Of a stretch of 64,000 bases of DNA, positions 48,945-59,513 are shown piece after piece. Positions within the stretch are counted from its first letter, which is position 1; every line of letters begins with the position of its first letter. This DNA is from Thelephora terrestris (Eukaryota; Basidiomycota; Agaricomycetes; Thelephorales; Thelephoraceae), in assembly GCA_015956445.1 (NCBI GenBank), contig WIUZ02000013.1, positions 682,001 through 746,000 of the forward strand. The letters run 5' to 3'. The notes under the pieces were generated by a model. It ran no database searches. It was not told the DNA's origin and was given only the letters and a program-made list of their open reading frames with translations. The translations under genes were made by a program, and so were the position numbers.

Positions 48945-49221
48945 CAGTAGTACTTATTAAAATGATTAAGACTTTGTGACGTTTTGTCTTAAAAGTGAAT
49001 GATTTTTCTCATGAGTTCCTCAATGCCCCCAAGGGGGCAAATTTTACTCATAGAGTATTAATCAAAATTATGGGGGGGACTAGGACCCAGCTGACCGGGC
49101 ACTGGTGCTCCCAATTAGGCAGGTGCCGATGGTGTGGATGACCCGGGAGAGTGGATCGCTTATATAATGAAAAATAGACTGTGGGAATTTCCGATCAAAA
49201 TTTTCCCAAAAGGGAAATTTT

Positions 49222-49540
49222 GATGGCTGATATAAGCAGGTCATGTGACTGGAAAAAGTGGGTTTTGGTTATGTAAGCAGGTCATGTGATTGACCAAAAA
49301 AGGAAAGTTTTGATGGCTTACATAAGCATCTCAAAAATGTGTTTGAAGGGGTTTTTCCTAAAAAGGAAATTCCTTTTTAGGAAATATTTGATGGATTACC
49401 AAAAAAGGAAATTTTGATGGCTTACATAAGCGGCTCAAAAATGCTTTTTGCAAAAATTACTGAAAAAGGAAATTTCCTTTTTAGGAAAGACTTTCCAAAA
49501 AAAAAAATTTTGATGGCTTACATAAGCAACTCAGAAATGA
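49222..49540 (+). repeat. subterminal tandem motif, left arm
   Basis: About five degenerate units contain GATGGCTTACATAAGC-like cores, at about 49222, 49266 (partial), 49313, 49416 and 49512. They are separated by small AAAGGAAATTTCC-type hairpins. Repeated subterminal motifs of this kind are typical binding sites for a transposase. Confidence 0.75.
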
Positions 49541-49929
49541 TTTTGGCAAAAATTTCCTAAAAAGGAAATTATGCGCTAGAAAATTCGGAAAAATGCCAGA
49601 AAAATCCTAAAAAATTCCCACAGGTCTAGAAAGTGCCCAAAATGGTAAATCAATTCCAGAAATATCCAAAAAATTGTTTTTCTGGCTGGAAAAATCAGGA
49701 AGAAATCCGAAAAAATTCCCAAAAATTCCAGAATATAAATAAATATTTTATTATTTTTAAAAAACTTTTTTTGGTCCATTGAATAGCCCATAATTCCAAT
49801 ATTTAATGTATTTTTTGCCCAAAAAATTCATAAAAATCCCAATAAAAATAAATAAAAATAGGAAAATACAAATATATCTATAACATTCATTACACCATGA
49901 AGTAAAGACCAGTTTGTGGTCATAAACCA

Positions 49930-50305
49930 GCCCTAAACCTAGTCCTGGACCTAACCTAACCTAACCTAGCCTAACCCTAACCCTAACCCTAACCTAGACC
50001 TAAACCTACACCTAACCTAACCTAAGCCTAACCTAACCTAACCTAACCCTAACCCTAAACCTAACCTAAACCCAACCTAAACCTAACCTAAACCTAACCT
50101 AAACCTAACCTAACCTAAACCTAACCTAACCTAACCTAACCTAACCTAACCCCAAACCTAACCTGCTCTAAACCCAGCCTGCCCTAAACCTAACCTAGCA
50201 CCAAACCTAAACCTAAACCTAAACCTAAACCTAACCTGCCCTAAACCTAACTCTGACCTGGCCTAGTTCGGTCTTATCTTATCTTATCTTATCTTATCTA
50301 TCTTA
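49930..50305 (+). repeat. telomere-like repeat block, left arm
   Basis: Irregular CCTAAC, CCCTAA and CCTAAACC units, including several runs of exact CCCTAA (the complement of TTAGGG, the usual fungal telomere repeat). They end in a (TTATC)n tract at about 50272-50300. Confidence 0.9.
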
Positions 50306-51269
50306 CCTACCCTAGACCAAACCTAACCTGACATAGTCAACTTAACCTAGTCCACCACAGATCACCCAACCTAACCTAAAGTGGTCCACCTGACCCAGAC
50401 TGATGCAGCTTGAGTTTATCTCTTCTAATCAGCTGTTATCTTATCTGGCCTTAATCTAAATACCCTAGCTAACCAACATTTAACCCAACCTCACCTGGCT
50501 CACCAGCAAGTAACTGCACTACAGGAACACACCCTGAGCTGCACTATCCCATATCCTGTATCCAACTGTCACTCAAACACAAGAATTGTGGTGGACCTAC
50601 AAGTTAGTGGACCCATAAGCCCACAGACCCACAAGTATAGGCTGCTCACTCAGTGGAGACATTTGTTATCCAACCTCACCCACGTACCACCCTCACCCTG
50701 GATTCTGTGCCAGACCACAACTTCACCACGGCTCAAGTTCAACCACCTGGCTGAACCTGCAAGTCAGGTTGATAGACTGTTGGTTATGGATCCATGGATT
50801 TGTAGACCTGATTGTACATGGGTTTAGCCAGGTGGTTGAACTTGAGTTGTGGTGAAGTTGTGGTCTGGCACAGAATCCAGGGTGAGGGTGGTACGTGGGT
50901 GAGGTTGGATAACAAATGTCTCCACTGAGTGAGCAGCCTATACTTGTGGGTCTGTGGGCTTATGGGTCCACTAACTTGTAGGTCCACCACAATTCTTGTG
51001 TTTGAGTGACAGTTGGATACAGGATATGGGATAGTGCAGCTCAGGGTGTGTTCCTGTAGTGCAGTTACTTGCTGGTGAGCCAGGTGAGGTTGGGTTAAAT
51101 GTTGGTTAGCTAGGGTATTTAGATTAAGGCCAGATAAGATAACAGCTGATTAGAAGAGATAAACTCAAGCTGCATCAGTCTGGGTCAGGTGGACCACTTT
51201 AGGTTAGGTTGGGTGATCTGTGGTGGACTAGGTTAAGTTGACTATGTCAGGTTAGGTTTGGTCTAGGGT

Positions 51270-51655
51270 AGGTAAGATAGATAAGATAAGATAAGATAAG
51301 ATAAGACCGAACTAGGCCAGGTCAGAGTTAGGTTTAGGGCAGGTTAGGTTTAGGTTTAGGTTTAGGTTTAGGTTTGGTGCTAGGTTAGGTTTAGGGCAGG
51401 CTGGGTTTAGAGCAGGTTAGGTTTGGGGTTAGGTTAGGTTAGGTTAGGTTAGGTTAGGTTAGGTTAGGTTAGGTTAGGTTAGGTTAGGTTAGGTTAGGTT
51501 AGGTGGTTTAGGTTAGGTTTAGGGTTAGGGTTAGGTTAGGTTAGGTTAGGCTTAGGTTAGGTTAGGTGTAGGTTTAGGTCTAGGTTAGGGTTAGGGTTAG
51601 GGTTAGGCTAGGTTAGGTTAGGTTAGGTCCAGGACTAGGTTTAGGGCTGGTTTAT
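51270..51655 (-). repeat. telomere-like repeat block, right arm
   Basis: Mirror of the left block: a GATAA tract, then GGTTTA and GGTTAG units, with a longer uninterrupted (GGTTA)n run of about 15 units at 51430-51505 and exact TTAGGG copies near 51590-51605. The unit arrangement differs from the left arm. Confidence 0.9.
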
Positions 51656-52035
51656 GACCACAAACTGGTCTTTACTTCATGGTGTAATGAATGTTATAGA
51701 TATATTTGTATTTTCCTATTTTTATTTATTTTTATTGGGATTTTTATGAATTTTTTGGGCAAAAAATACATTAAATATTGGAATTATGGGCTATTCAATG
51801 GACCAAAAAAGTTTTTTAAAAATAATAAAATATTTATTTATATTCTGGAATTTTTGGGAATTTTTTCGGATTTCTTCCTGATTTTTCCAGCCAGAAAAAC
51901 AATTTTTTGGATATTTCTGGAATTGATTTACCATTTTGGGCACTTTCTAGACCTGTGGGAATTTTTTAGGATTTTTCTGGCATTTTTCCGAATTTTCTAG
52001 CGCATAATTTCCTTTTTAGGAAATTTTTGCCAAAA

Positions 52036-52350
52036 TCATTTCTGAGTTGCTTATGTAAGCCATCAAAATTTTTTTTTTTGGAAAGTCTTTCCTAAAAAGG
52101 AAATTTCCTTTTTCAGTAATTTTTGCAAAAAGCATTTTTGAGCCGCTTATGTAAGCCATCAAAATTTCCTTTTTTGGTAATCCATCAAATATTTCCTAAA
52201 AAGGAATTTCCTTTTTAGGAAAAACCCCTTCAAACACATTTTTGAGATGCTTATGTAAGCCATCAAAACTTTCCTTTTTTGGTCAATCACATGACCTGCT
52301 TACATAACCAAAACCCACTTTTTCCAGTCACATGACCTGCTTATATCAGC
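52036..52350 (-). repeat. subterminal tandem motif, right arm
   Basis: Mirror copies of the left-arm motif (GCTTATGTAAGCCATC cores) in inverted order. Confidence 0.75.
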
Positions 52351-52631
52351 CATCAAAATTTCCCTTTTGGGAAAATTTTGATCGGAAATTCCCACAGTCT
52401 ATTTTTCATTATATAAGCGATCCACTCTCCCGGGTCATCCACACCATCGGCACCTGCCTAATTGGGAGCACCAGTGCCCGGTCAGCTGGGTCCTAGTCCC
52501 CCCCATAATTTTGATTAATACTCTATGAGTAAAATTTGCCCCCTTGGGGGCATTGAGGAACTCATGAGAAAAATCATTCACTTTTAAGACAAAACGTCAC
52601 AAAGTCTTAATCATTTTAATAAGTACTACTG

Positions 52632-52799
52632 ATTAATTGGGAACAAGTTCCTACCGTTGAGTCGCAGGTGAAAAACGCGATAGATCCCTTGGATGGGGTT
52701 GGCAGTGGGTTGGTGATGGGTGGAGGAATGTTGGGTCAGGCCGCGAGAGGATTTGCAAACCTTCCCACATTCGCTGCAGACGAAGAAAGACCGGTCCAT
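52632..52799 (-). pseudogene. 5' fragment of a Plavaka/KDZ-like transposon protein
   Basis: On the minus strand ATG 52799 opens MDRSFFVCSECGKVCKSSRG then LTQHSSTHH, a C2H2-type finger, and runs to FHLRLNGR. Plavaka-type (KDZ) transposon proteins of mushrooms typically begin with such a finger and then a H-x2-LNGR-CD-x2-G block. Here the similarity stops at LNGR, where a GTAGGA donor-like site occurs. The giant palindrome begins 15 nt further on. The rest of the transposase is absent. The call rests on a short stretch. Confidence 0.5.
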
Positions 52800-53630
52800 A
52801 GGCGCTATCCAGAGCAGCCTGCGATGGGTGTTGGGGAAGGCGAGGAAGGTTTGTTTGATGTCGACAAGACTGGGGAGGCGGCCGTGACATGGCTGTGGTC
52901 AAGACTTGAGAACCACGGTCATCGGTCCCTGGTCACCGGTCACAAGCGGTGGTGGGCCACATCTTCAGGTGATCCCACGTTGTGACACAAAGGTCACGAC
53001 AGTTCTTCGAAGTCGACAAGGTCAACGGTCGACTTCCACTCGCTTTTACCCCCACTGTCACCTTCCTCTTTTTTTTCTATCTTTTTCATCCACTTGGCTC
53101 CTTTGATCATCTTTCACTATGTCTCTTGACTGATTAAATATGAGCCATCAGGCTTTATTTAGCAATATTGTCAATTTCCTCGACGCCGATTGTGTCGGAT
53201 CCCCCAAGAGGTCTTCGATTCCTGCGATGCTAACCGTGTCGGTTTCCCCGATGCCAATCACATGCACGATTGGAATGCAAATTGTCACCCTCACCTCGTC
53301 CTCATGGTGAGTATTTGTTGTCGCCCAGCCCATCCAAAGACGTTTTGATCATTCGAATCCCAGGGCAAGCGACAAGACTCCTCCGAAACGGCCCATGTGT
53401 GCATTCTTTCTCAGCACATGCCTCGCTTTTGAGGAAGAAAAGTGGCTTGTGTACGTTTTGACCAAGCTCCGATCGCTCTGCGTCCGAACGCTTGCCTTCA
53501 AATTTGAATTTGGCCATTGCTATAAGACACAACTGGTAAGCTACTGCGTCTCACCCATCCCATCCATCTATCCGCTTTTATTATTTTTACTTACCACTAC
53601 ACCACTCGTTTCTAGTTTCTCTCTCACCCT
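52800..53630. other. intergenic, no supported gene
   Basis: About 830 nt between the zinc-finger fragment and the DUF6532 gene. Short frames only. The last 80 nt are pyrimidine-rich, as often seen before fungal start codons. Confidence 0.35.
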
Positions 53631-56209
53631 ATGCCAGTTGGAACTCGCGCCGCAAACAAGAATGCGCGCCCAGCAGCGCCCATGATGACTGAGCAAGCAA
53701 AAGTCAAAGCTGGCATCAAACCACCTCGTAAGAAGACCCAGAAGAAGGATGACCAAATCCGCGAGCTCCAAGCACGTCTGGCTGCTTTCGAGCATGCCGA
53801 TGAAGCCCCTGCCGTTTCGAAGGAGCCTTTGGTCAATCAGCCGACTGCTCCTCACTCGAGCAAATGACTAACAGCCCTCAGTTCATGAGACACTGGTGGC
53901 AAGGGGGTACTTACCCAATGGGTACATTGTGAGTTCATTGTGAGTTTTGAAACCATTTGCCCAGTCGTTACCCACCAGGTACATGTTGGGTACTTTTTGA
54001 AAGATACCCATCAATTCGCCCGCATTTTACCCACTGGGTACATGGTGGGTATTTTGTAAAAGTACCCACTCCAGAACCCAGTGGGTAATTTTTGAGTGAA
54101 ACCCTGGGGTTCTTTCACAATTTACTTTCCAAAGTGCCCATCACAAACCTAAGCCACTCATTGAGAGTTCTTTCATAAAGTACCCACCAATCTGATCACA
54201 ATGTACCCAGTGTGTTTTTTTTCAAAGAACTCACAAAGAACTCACAATGTGGCTCAGTTTCATCACAAACTCTCAAAGAACCCATTGAGTATCCGGTTGA
54301 GTACATTGTGATCGGATTGGTGGGTACTTTATGAAAGAGCTCTCAATGAGTGGCTCAGGTTTGTGATGGGCACTTTGGAAAGTAAATTGTGAAAGAACCC
54401 CAGGGTTTTGCTCAAAAATTACCCACTGGGTTCTGGAGTGGGTACTTTTACAAAATACCCACCATGTACCCAGTGGGTAAAATGCGGGCGAATTGATGGG
54501 TATCTTTCAAAAAGTACCCAACATGTACCTGGTGGGTAACGACTGGGCAAATGGTTTCAAAACTCACAATGAACTCACAATGTACCCATTGGGTAAGTAC
54601 CCCCTTGCCCCCAGTGAGAGGCAGTAGCCCCGACGACACCGACATGTTGGCTGCTGACTCTGAGGCTGTGACCGAAGTCGACTCAGATGAGTTCCTCATT
54701 GTCAACGGGAAAAGGATCCTCTCGAACAGCTATGACCCTCGGTACGTGACATTAATCCAATACCAATTAAGCTCTGAATGACTCGTTCATACAGGGCGCT
54801 GAAGCGCAACAAAGCATACAGCTCGTTCAATGAGGTTCGGCCAACTCTCCACAACAAACTATCTGGGCTCATCAACAATTGGCCTCAAGTTTTAACCAGG
54901 ACAAATCCAGCTACACATCGCCAGTCTTCGCCTCGGATACCATCAACCCCGTCATCTGTAACTCGAGTCCTTCCTGCAACCCCGTCGCCGTTAACATCCT
55001 CTTGGCAACAATCCCCATCTTCAATCATATCAAATGTGGATCCCTTTGATTCTATCACGCCGACACAGAACACCGACACTCCTTTTCTTGGCCACCCCTC
55101 TTTTCCATCCCACCAAGCACATCAACAGTCTTCAAATGTCATCCCACAACAGTTCTTCCAGGCAATGCCCCCCCCCCACCGCGGTAAGATCGCCCCCCCC
55201 CCCCCCCGCCGACCACGAGTAGCACTAATGTTCGATGCAACCAGCCTTGCTCATTCCCTAGGAAGTACAAGGATGAAGAAGGCAACTTCCAGACTCCTGG
55301 ACTGAAGGATTTGCCTTTCGACATACATAATAATTTCCGCGATAAGTTCATCCGTCATATCATGGAACTCGTGTGCGCCGGGGTGACACCCTGGACCAAC
55401 CCTCTCGTCCCCGCCTACCAGCATGAGTTCAACCTCATCTACCCAGGGTACCACTATCGCCTACATGCCAAAGACACAGTGGTCCTTCCGACCAACCGGG
55501 AGCTCGGAGTGCTCCGAAACCAAATCGGCACCAAGGGTCTCCAAGCGGTCATCGAGTTCCTCCCCACCCAATACACTAATCGCATGCTTGACTCTAAGGC
55601 GCAGAGAGCTGCTTACGTCAGTACCCTTCTCAACTCGAAGCAGCGACCATTTATCTGGGAGTATTTCCGACCCAGAACAATCGAGGTTCCTGCCGGTCAA
55701 GAGAAGTACTATGATGAGGTCTGTTTTTACCCTGCTTACATGTCAGGTGTATTAAAGTATTGTCTTCCAGAAATGTCGAGGCCTGTTCCAATCGATTCCC
55801 GTCCTCCGCGCCTTCTCAGTATACTTCTCATCACATGGCATCCGGACGCGACCCGAAGGTTCCGAACGTCCGGTTGGCGCGCTTGCACTTGCAGCAGCAG
55901 CAGTAAGTTCAAACCCACCTTCTATTGTATGCCCATTTCAATTCTGCCCAGGTCAAACGCGGGTACCTCGCACACCGTAGTGGTGACTATGTCCCAACTT
56001 CAAAGGAATTCTCCACCACAAACTGCCTTCCACAGACAGAAATGTATCTCGAAAAGATCTATGGCCTCACTGATGACAACTGGAAGGGAATATTCGATGC
56101 ACTCCACCGGCTCCAAGAGACCTCTGCGCACGAGGACAAAATCCGAGCAGGGGTGGTCCTGGAGCAGCACGAACCTTTACTTCCTGAAGACCCTCCCAGC
56201 CCCGCCTAG
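53631..56209 (+). pseudogene. DUF6532-domain protein gene, interrupted by a CACTA-like insertion
   Basis: ATG 53631 begins MPVGTRAANKNARPAAPMMT, with a basic segment and a short coiled coil (KDDQIRELQARLAAFE). After the insertion at 53891-54616, acidic and Ser/Pro-rich sequence follows. Then comes the DUF6532 core: NFRDKFIRHIMELVCAGVTP, RNQIGTKGLQAVIEFLPTQY, CRGLFQSIPVLRAFSVYF, RPVGALALAAAAVKRGYLA and TEMYLEKIYGLTDDNW. The end is at 56207-56209. DUF6532 proteins are abundant in mushrooms and their function is unknown. Two faults are visible. The insertion lies in an exon. In addition, the exon before KYKDEEGNFQ ends in a phase that does not match, next to a run of ten C (about 55168-55177), so a homopolymer frameshift (real or sequencing error) is likely. 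Apart from these, splice sites are intact. Confidence 0.65.
53891..54616. mobile_element. CACTA-like palindromic MITE
   Basis: The whole 726 bp is one long inverted repeat with ends CACTGG and CCAGTG, about 340 bp per arm, built of GGGTACATTGTGAG and TACCCACT-type words. It is flanked by AGA on both sides (53888-53890 and 54617-54619). CACTA/EnSpm-group elements have CACT(A/G) ends and 3-bp duplications, so a non-autonomous member fits. No coding capacity. It lies within the DUF6532 gene, and the two flanking gene parts join in frame if the element and one AGA are left out. Confidence 0.75.
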
Positions 56210-56269
56210 TTGTCGCGCTCAACACTGAGCTGGATACCCTGTCGAGTCTCCCGTACCTACAAAATAGTT

Positions 56270-56517
56270 ACTTCATCGCTATCTGTCAGGTTTCTTAAAT
56301 CCCTATGCCTCAGACTCGGATAACCATGCCTTAGATTAGTCTTATTTTAATTCGTGCTTTTAATCATATTATTTTCACAACATAAAACGCCCGACGAAAT
56401 AATGAGTCGAAGTTATACAAAATTGGGGGCCTACGTTATAAAGTCAATTATTTTCAATTATGCATGGGATAACCGCAGATAACCGCAAAAAGAACCCCGA
56501 TGCCACGTTTGCTGATG
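56270..56517 (+). repeat. direct repeat, copy 1 (about 248 bp)
   Basis: Nearly identical to 56952-57189. Starts CTTCATCGCTATCTGTCAGG and ends CACGTTTGCTGATG. Could be a solo or miniature LTR, but TG..CA ends and a primer-binding site were not confirmed. Confidence 0.85.
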
Positions 56518-56951
56518 TGGCAGCCTTTAGGGCGCACTGAGGTAAGATTAGAGCCTGTCCAAGCGCAGCCATTGAGGCGCAGAGTGGAACACAGGGTGTA
56601 GCCTGGGCTCATAACCTGTTGAGCAGGTAGAGTATAATACTATACTACTACATGGATATACTCTAAGTCTTACCTAAAGGGAGGATCTTATAGTTGCTAG
56701 TGGGAGAGAGAGAGAGAAGTGATTGATTGATCTATGTACACATGTGTGGTATATATATCTATCTACTCTATCGATGTCACAACTATACAGTGTGACTGAT
56801 GCAGGGTCCATGCAGCGGCTTACTGATCGATCGGGTCACTGATGTGACACTGTCCCTTCGGGTCGCTTATTCAGTGCTCTCCAGCATTGGCTCTCGCTCG
56901 AAGCGGTGAAGCCGGTTGACCCGTTGTTGGGCACAGACCTCCGGTTCAACA

Positions 56952-57189
56952 ACTTCATCACTATCTGTCAGGTTTCCTAAATTCCTATGCCTCAGACTTG
57001 GATAACTATGCCTTAGTTTTAATCTGTGCTTTCAATCATATTATTTTCACAACATAAAACGCCCAATGAAATGGTAAGTTGAAGTTATACAAGATACGGG
57101 GCCTACATTATAAAGTCAATTATTTTCGATTATGCACAGGATAAGTGCGGATAACCGCAAAAAGAACCCTGATGCCACGTTTGCTGATG
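56952..57189 (+). repeat. direct repeat, copy 2 (about 238 bp)
   Basis: Second copy with small substitutions and short indels relative to copy 1. The 434 bp between the copies includes GA-dinucleotide and TATA-rich sequence and no open frame. Confidence 0.85.
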
Positions 57190-57806
57190 ACTCGGGATTG
57201 CATTGGCGGCACGTGCTGTCAACCAGCACAATGGGGAGAACGCACTGCTCATATAGTTCAGCTGCGCCCTGAGGGCAAGTAATTAGTTATATTTCCCCTG
57301 CACTTTTGTGTTTCCCATATTCAATACAAATGATTTTGCCTCATTATTCATCAATGCCTGAGTGAGGTTCATCAGCACATACATTACTGTTGTAAAGCAC
57401 CCAAAAGTGCGCCCAACCACACTGATAGATCAGTAACTTTGTGTCTGACCATGAGTCCCTGGCGTACTGAAGTTGGCCTTTTTTGTACTTAGAGTGCACC
57501 AAAAGCGACTGATAGAAGTGTCTTGAAATCAGTACTTACATGTATTATCTGGGATACTGCTCGCAGTGCCAGTAAGACTGGTCACGACACGCGAATGTAC
57601 TGACGGAATCACGAACTATGTATCTTTCCTTCCCACAGTGGGATCTGCACGACCCGAACGACTAAACGTCGGAGTTGGCTGTGGGTCAGGCATCGGGCCG
57701 GGACCGGGCGGAAGGTGGTTTGGGGCTCGTGGCGGTGATCACATCGACCCAACTTTGGCAATGTTCTAGGACATTCCTACCCTCACCTTTACTTCCAACC
57801 ACCACC
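57190..57806. other. upstream region of CDC37
   Basis: About 600 nt without a supported gene. It must contain the Cdc37 promoter. Confidence 0.35.
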
Positions 57807-59513
57807 ATGCCACTTAACTATTCCAAGTGGGACGCTCTTGAAGTCAGTATCTAAACCCCGGTCGCTCATATCAGCCATTCACATTCTTTACTCAAGGTCT
57901 CCGATGATTCGGATATCGAGGGTCACCCAAACGTAGATCACAAATCACTTGTCAGGTATCTACACCTCTCCAATCCGCGTCTTACTCTTGCAATGATTCT
58001 GACGGCAATCGCGTTCGTTGCAGATGGAAACAACGCCAGATTCACGAAGATCGGGAGGCTAGGAAACACAAAATCGCCACACTGAAAGCCGACATCCAAT
58101 CGAACCCCATTATGCAAAAGCGCCTCCGTGAAGTTCGTGACGGTGTTAAAGAGAAGGGTGCCGGTTTCTTCTCCGCCACAGTCGAGAGGCTGGAGAAACA
58201 GCCCTCCTCGGAACGGCCTCCTGCCCCATTGGAAGGAACCTACGATGGGATGCTACTCAGTTTGTTGAGGCGAAGTGCCGACGACGTAAAGAATCTCGGG
58301 ATTGTGAGCGGAGATCCGAGGTTGGATGAGGAGCTTATCAAATCTCTCGATGAACATCTGAGGAGGATGCCCGAGTTCATGGAGAAGGCGCAAACGGATC
58401 TGGAGCACGAGGAGGCTGAACAGAAGAAAAAAATTACCAGTGAAGATATCCGACCGGGTTTCTCGTCCGCGGTGCGTGGCTCGATTTGCGGGGTCATAGC
58501 TGATTGACTGATCGGACATATAACGATCACAGTATGTTCCTTCTAAACCTGAACCTGCTCCCCTCCCTGGTGCGTCGAGCACTACCAGCACGAAAAAGGA
58601 GACCAAGAAGACCACAACCGTCGAATACGAGGTCCTCAACCCCAAATCTGTCTCTTCTTCCCCCAACGCTCCTCCGCCTGAACAACAAGAAGGTGATGAG
58701 GTCGACGAGGACGACGAAGAGACCGTTCCCGAGATGACACCAGTTATCGCCGAGTTTTCTAAACTACCAATTAAAGGGTTCCAAGAATCCTGGGACTTCA
58801 TCAAGGCACATAGAGATGTTGTGGTTCCTGGGGCTTCCGATGCTTTGCTTGTCGCTGGATACAGGGCGGAACGGGAAGGAAAGCACAAATACGCGAAGCA
58901 ATGCGTCCACCAAAGCTTGCTTTTGCAGTACGGAGAGAAGTTAGGAAGGGATGGAGTTTCCGTATTCTTCAACAAGTGCGCATTTCTTCCTAGTTCATTG
59001 CTTCGAAAGTCGGCTAACCTTCTCCAAAGGATGATAAATGCAGATCAACGCGCCGTCACGGTTTTCATGGACGACGTTGAAAACACATACGAACACATCG
59101 TCACCCGTGTCAAGGCTAACAACGAGGAGGAGGAAGCGCTTCGTCAAGGCAGCGAGCAAATCCAACTCGTACCCGAAAACCCAGATGCCGAGATCTCGTT
59201 CAACATCCCAGACGGACCTCCACCCGAGACCATCAAGCTGGAGGGCGAGGGTATGGAAAATATGAACCCTGAGACCGTCCGAAAGGCGTTGCAGATGCAG
59301 TGGGACGTGTTCGAAAACTTCGAAGATGACATGAAGGCGGCGCTGAAGAGCCAGAAGTTGGAGTCTGTGAACAAGGTATTGGGAGCTATGAAGATAGATG
59401 AGGCTGAAAGGGTCGTGGAGTTGTTACAGGTTTCCGGGATCCTTAGCTTCTCGGAAAGCGGCATCAGGGATGAGACCGGCCAGGGGGCGTCTCAAGATGA
59501 AGATGTCGATTAG
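57807..59513 (+). CDS. CDC37: Hsp90 co-chaperone Cdc37
   Basis: Delivers protein kinases to Hsp90 in the cytosol. ATG 57807 begins MPLNYSKWDALEVSDDSD, the invariant kinase-binding start. Ser14 and Ser17 lie in the acidic context where yeast Cdc37 is phosphorylated by CK2. Next come HPNVDHKSLVRWKQRQIHED, a long charged coiled coil, an acidic linker (GDEVDEDDEE), and the Hsp90-binding core with FFNKMINADQRAVTVFMDDV. The final segment (MNPETVRKALQMQWDVFENF) is the C-terminal domain. Short introns split the first exons (after DALE, after SLVR, after FSSA and within FFNK). The stop is TAG 59511-59513. Length is close to fungal orthologues and no domain is missing. The start is fixed by the conserved N-terminus. 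Confidence 0.96.

Larger units (their letters stand above)
48945..52631. mobile_element. giant foldback element (3.69-kb palindrome)
   Basis: The two arms, about 1.81 kb each, are near-perfect reverse complements around a central spacer at about 50755-50825. Both ends read CAGTAGTACTTATTAA inward. From the ends inward each arm has a terminal unique stretch, a tandem subterminal motif (GATGGCTTACATAAGC), an AT-rich zone, a telomere-like repeat block, a short TTATC/GATAA tract and a unique inner segment. The arms differ by point changes and in the number of telomere-like units, so it is not an exact mirror. There is no transposase and no convincing target-site duplication. Foldback transposons have this architecture. 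An assembly chimera or a rearrangement junction is the main alternative. Confidence 0.7.

Noticed and set aside
49576-52000. Open frames of 71-84 codons inside both palindrome arms (Phe/Ile-rich), and the VDLQVSGPISP frames near the centre
   Set aside because: They are mirror copies produced by AT-rich or inverted repeat sequence. No family, and no transposase motif such as DDE or Rep.
48945-52631. Interpretation as an internal telomere fusion
   Set aside because: Repeat polarity is CCCTAA then TTAGGG, while a head-to-head fusion would read TTAGGG then CCCTAA.
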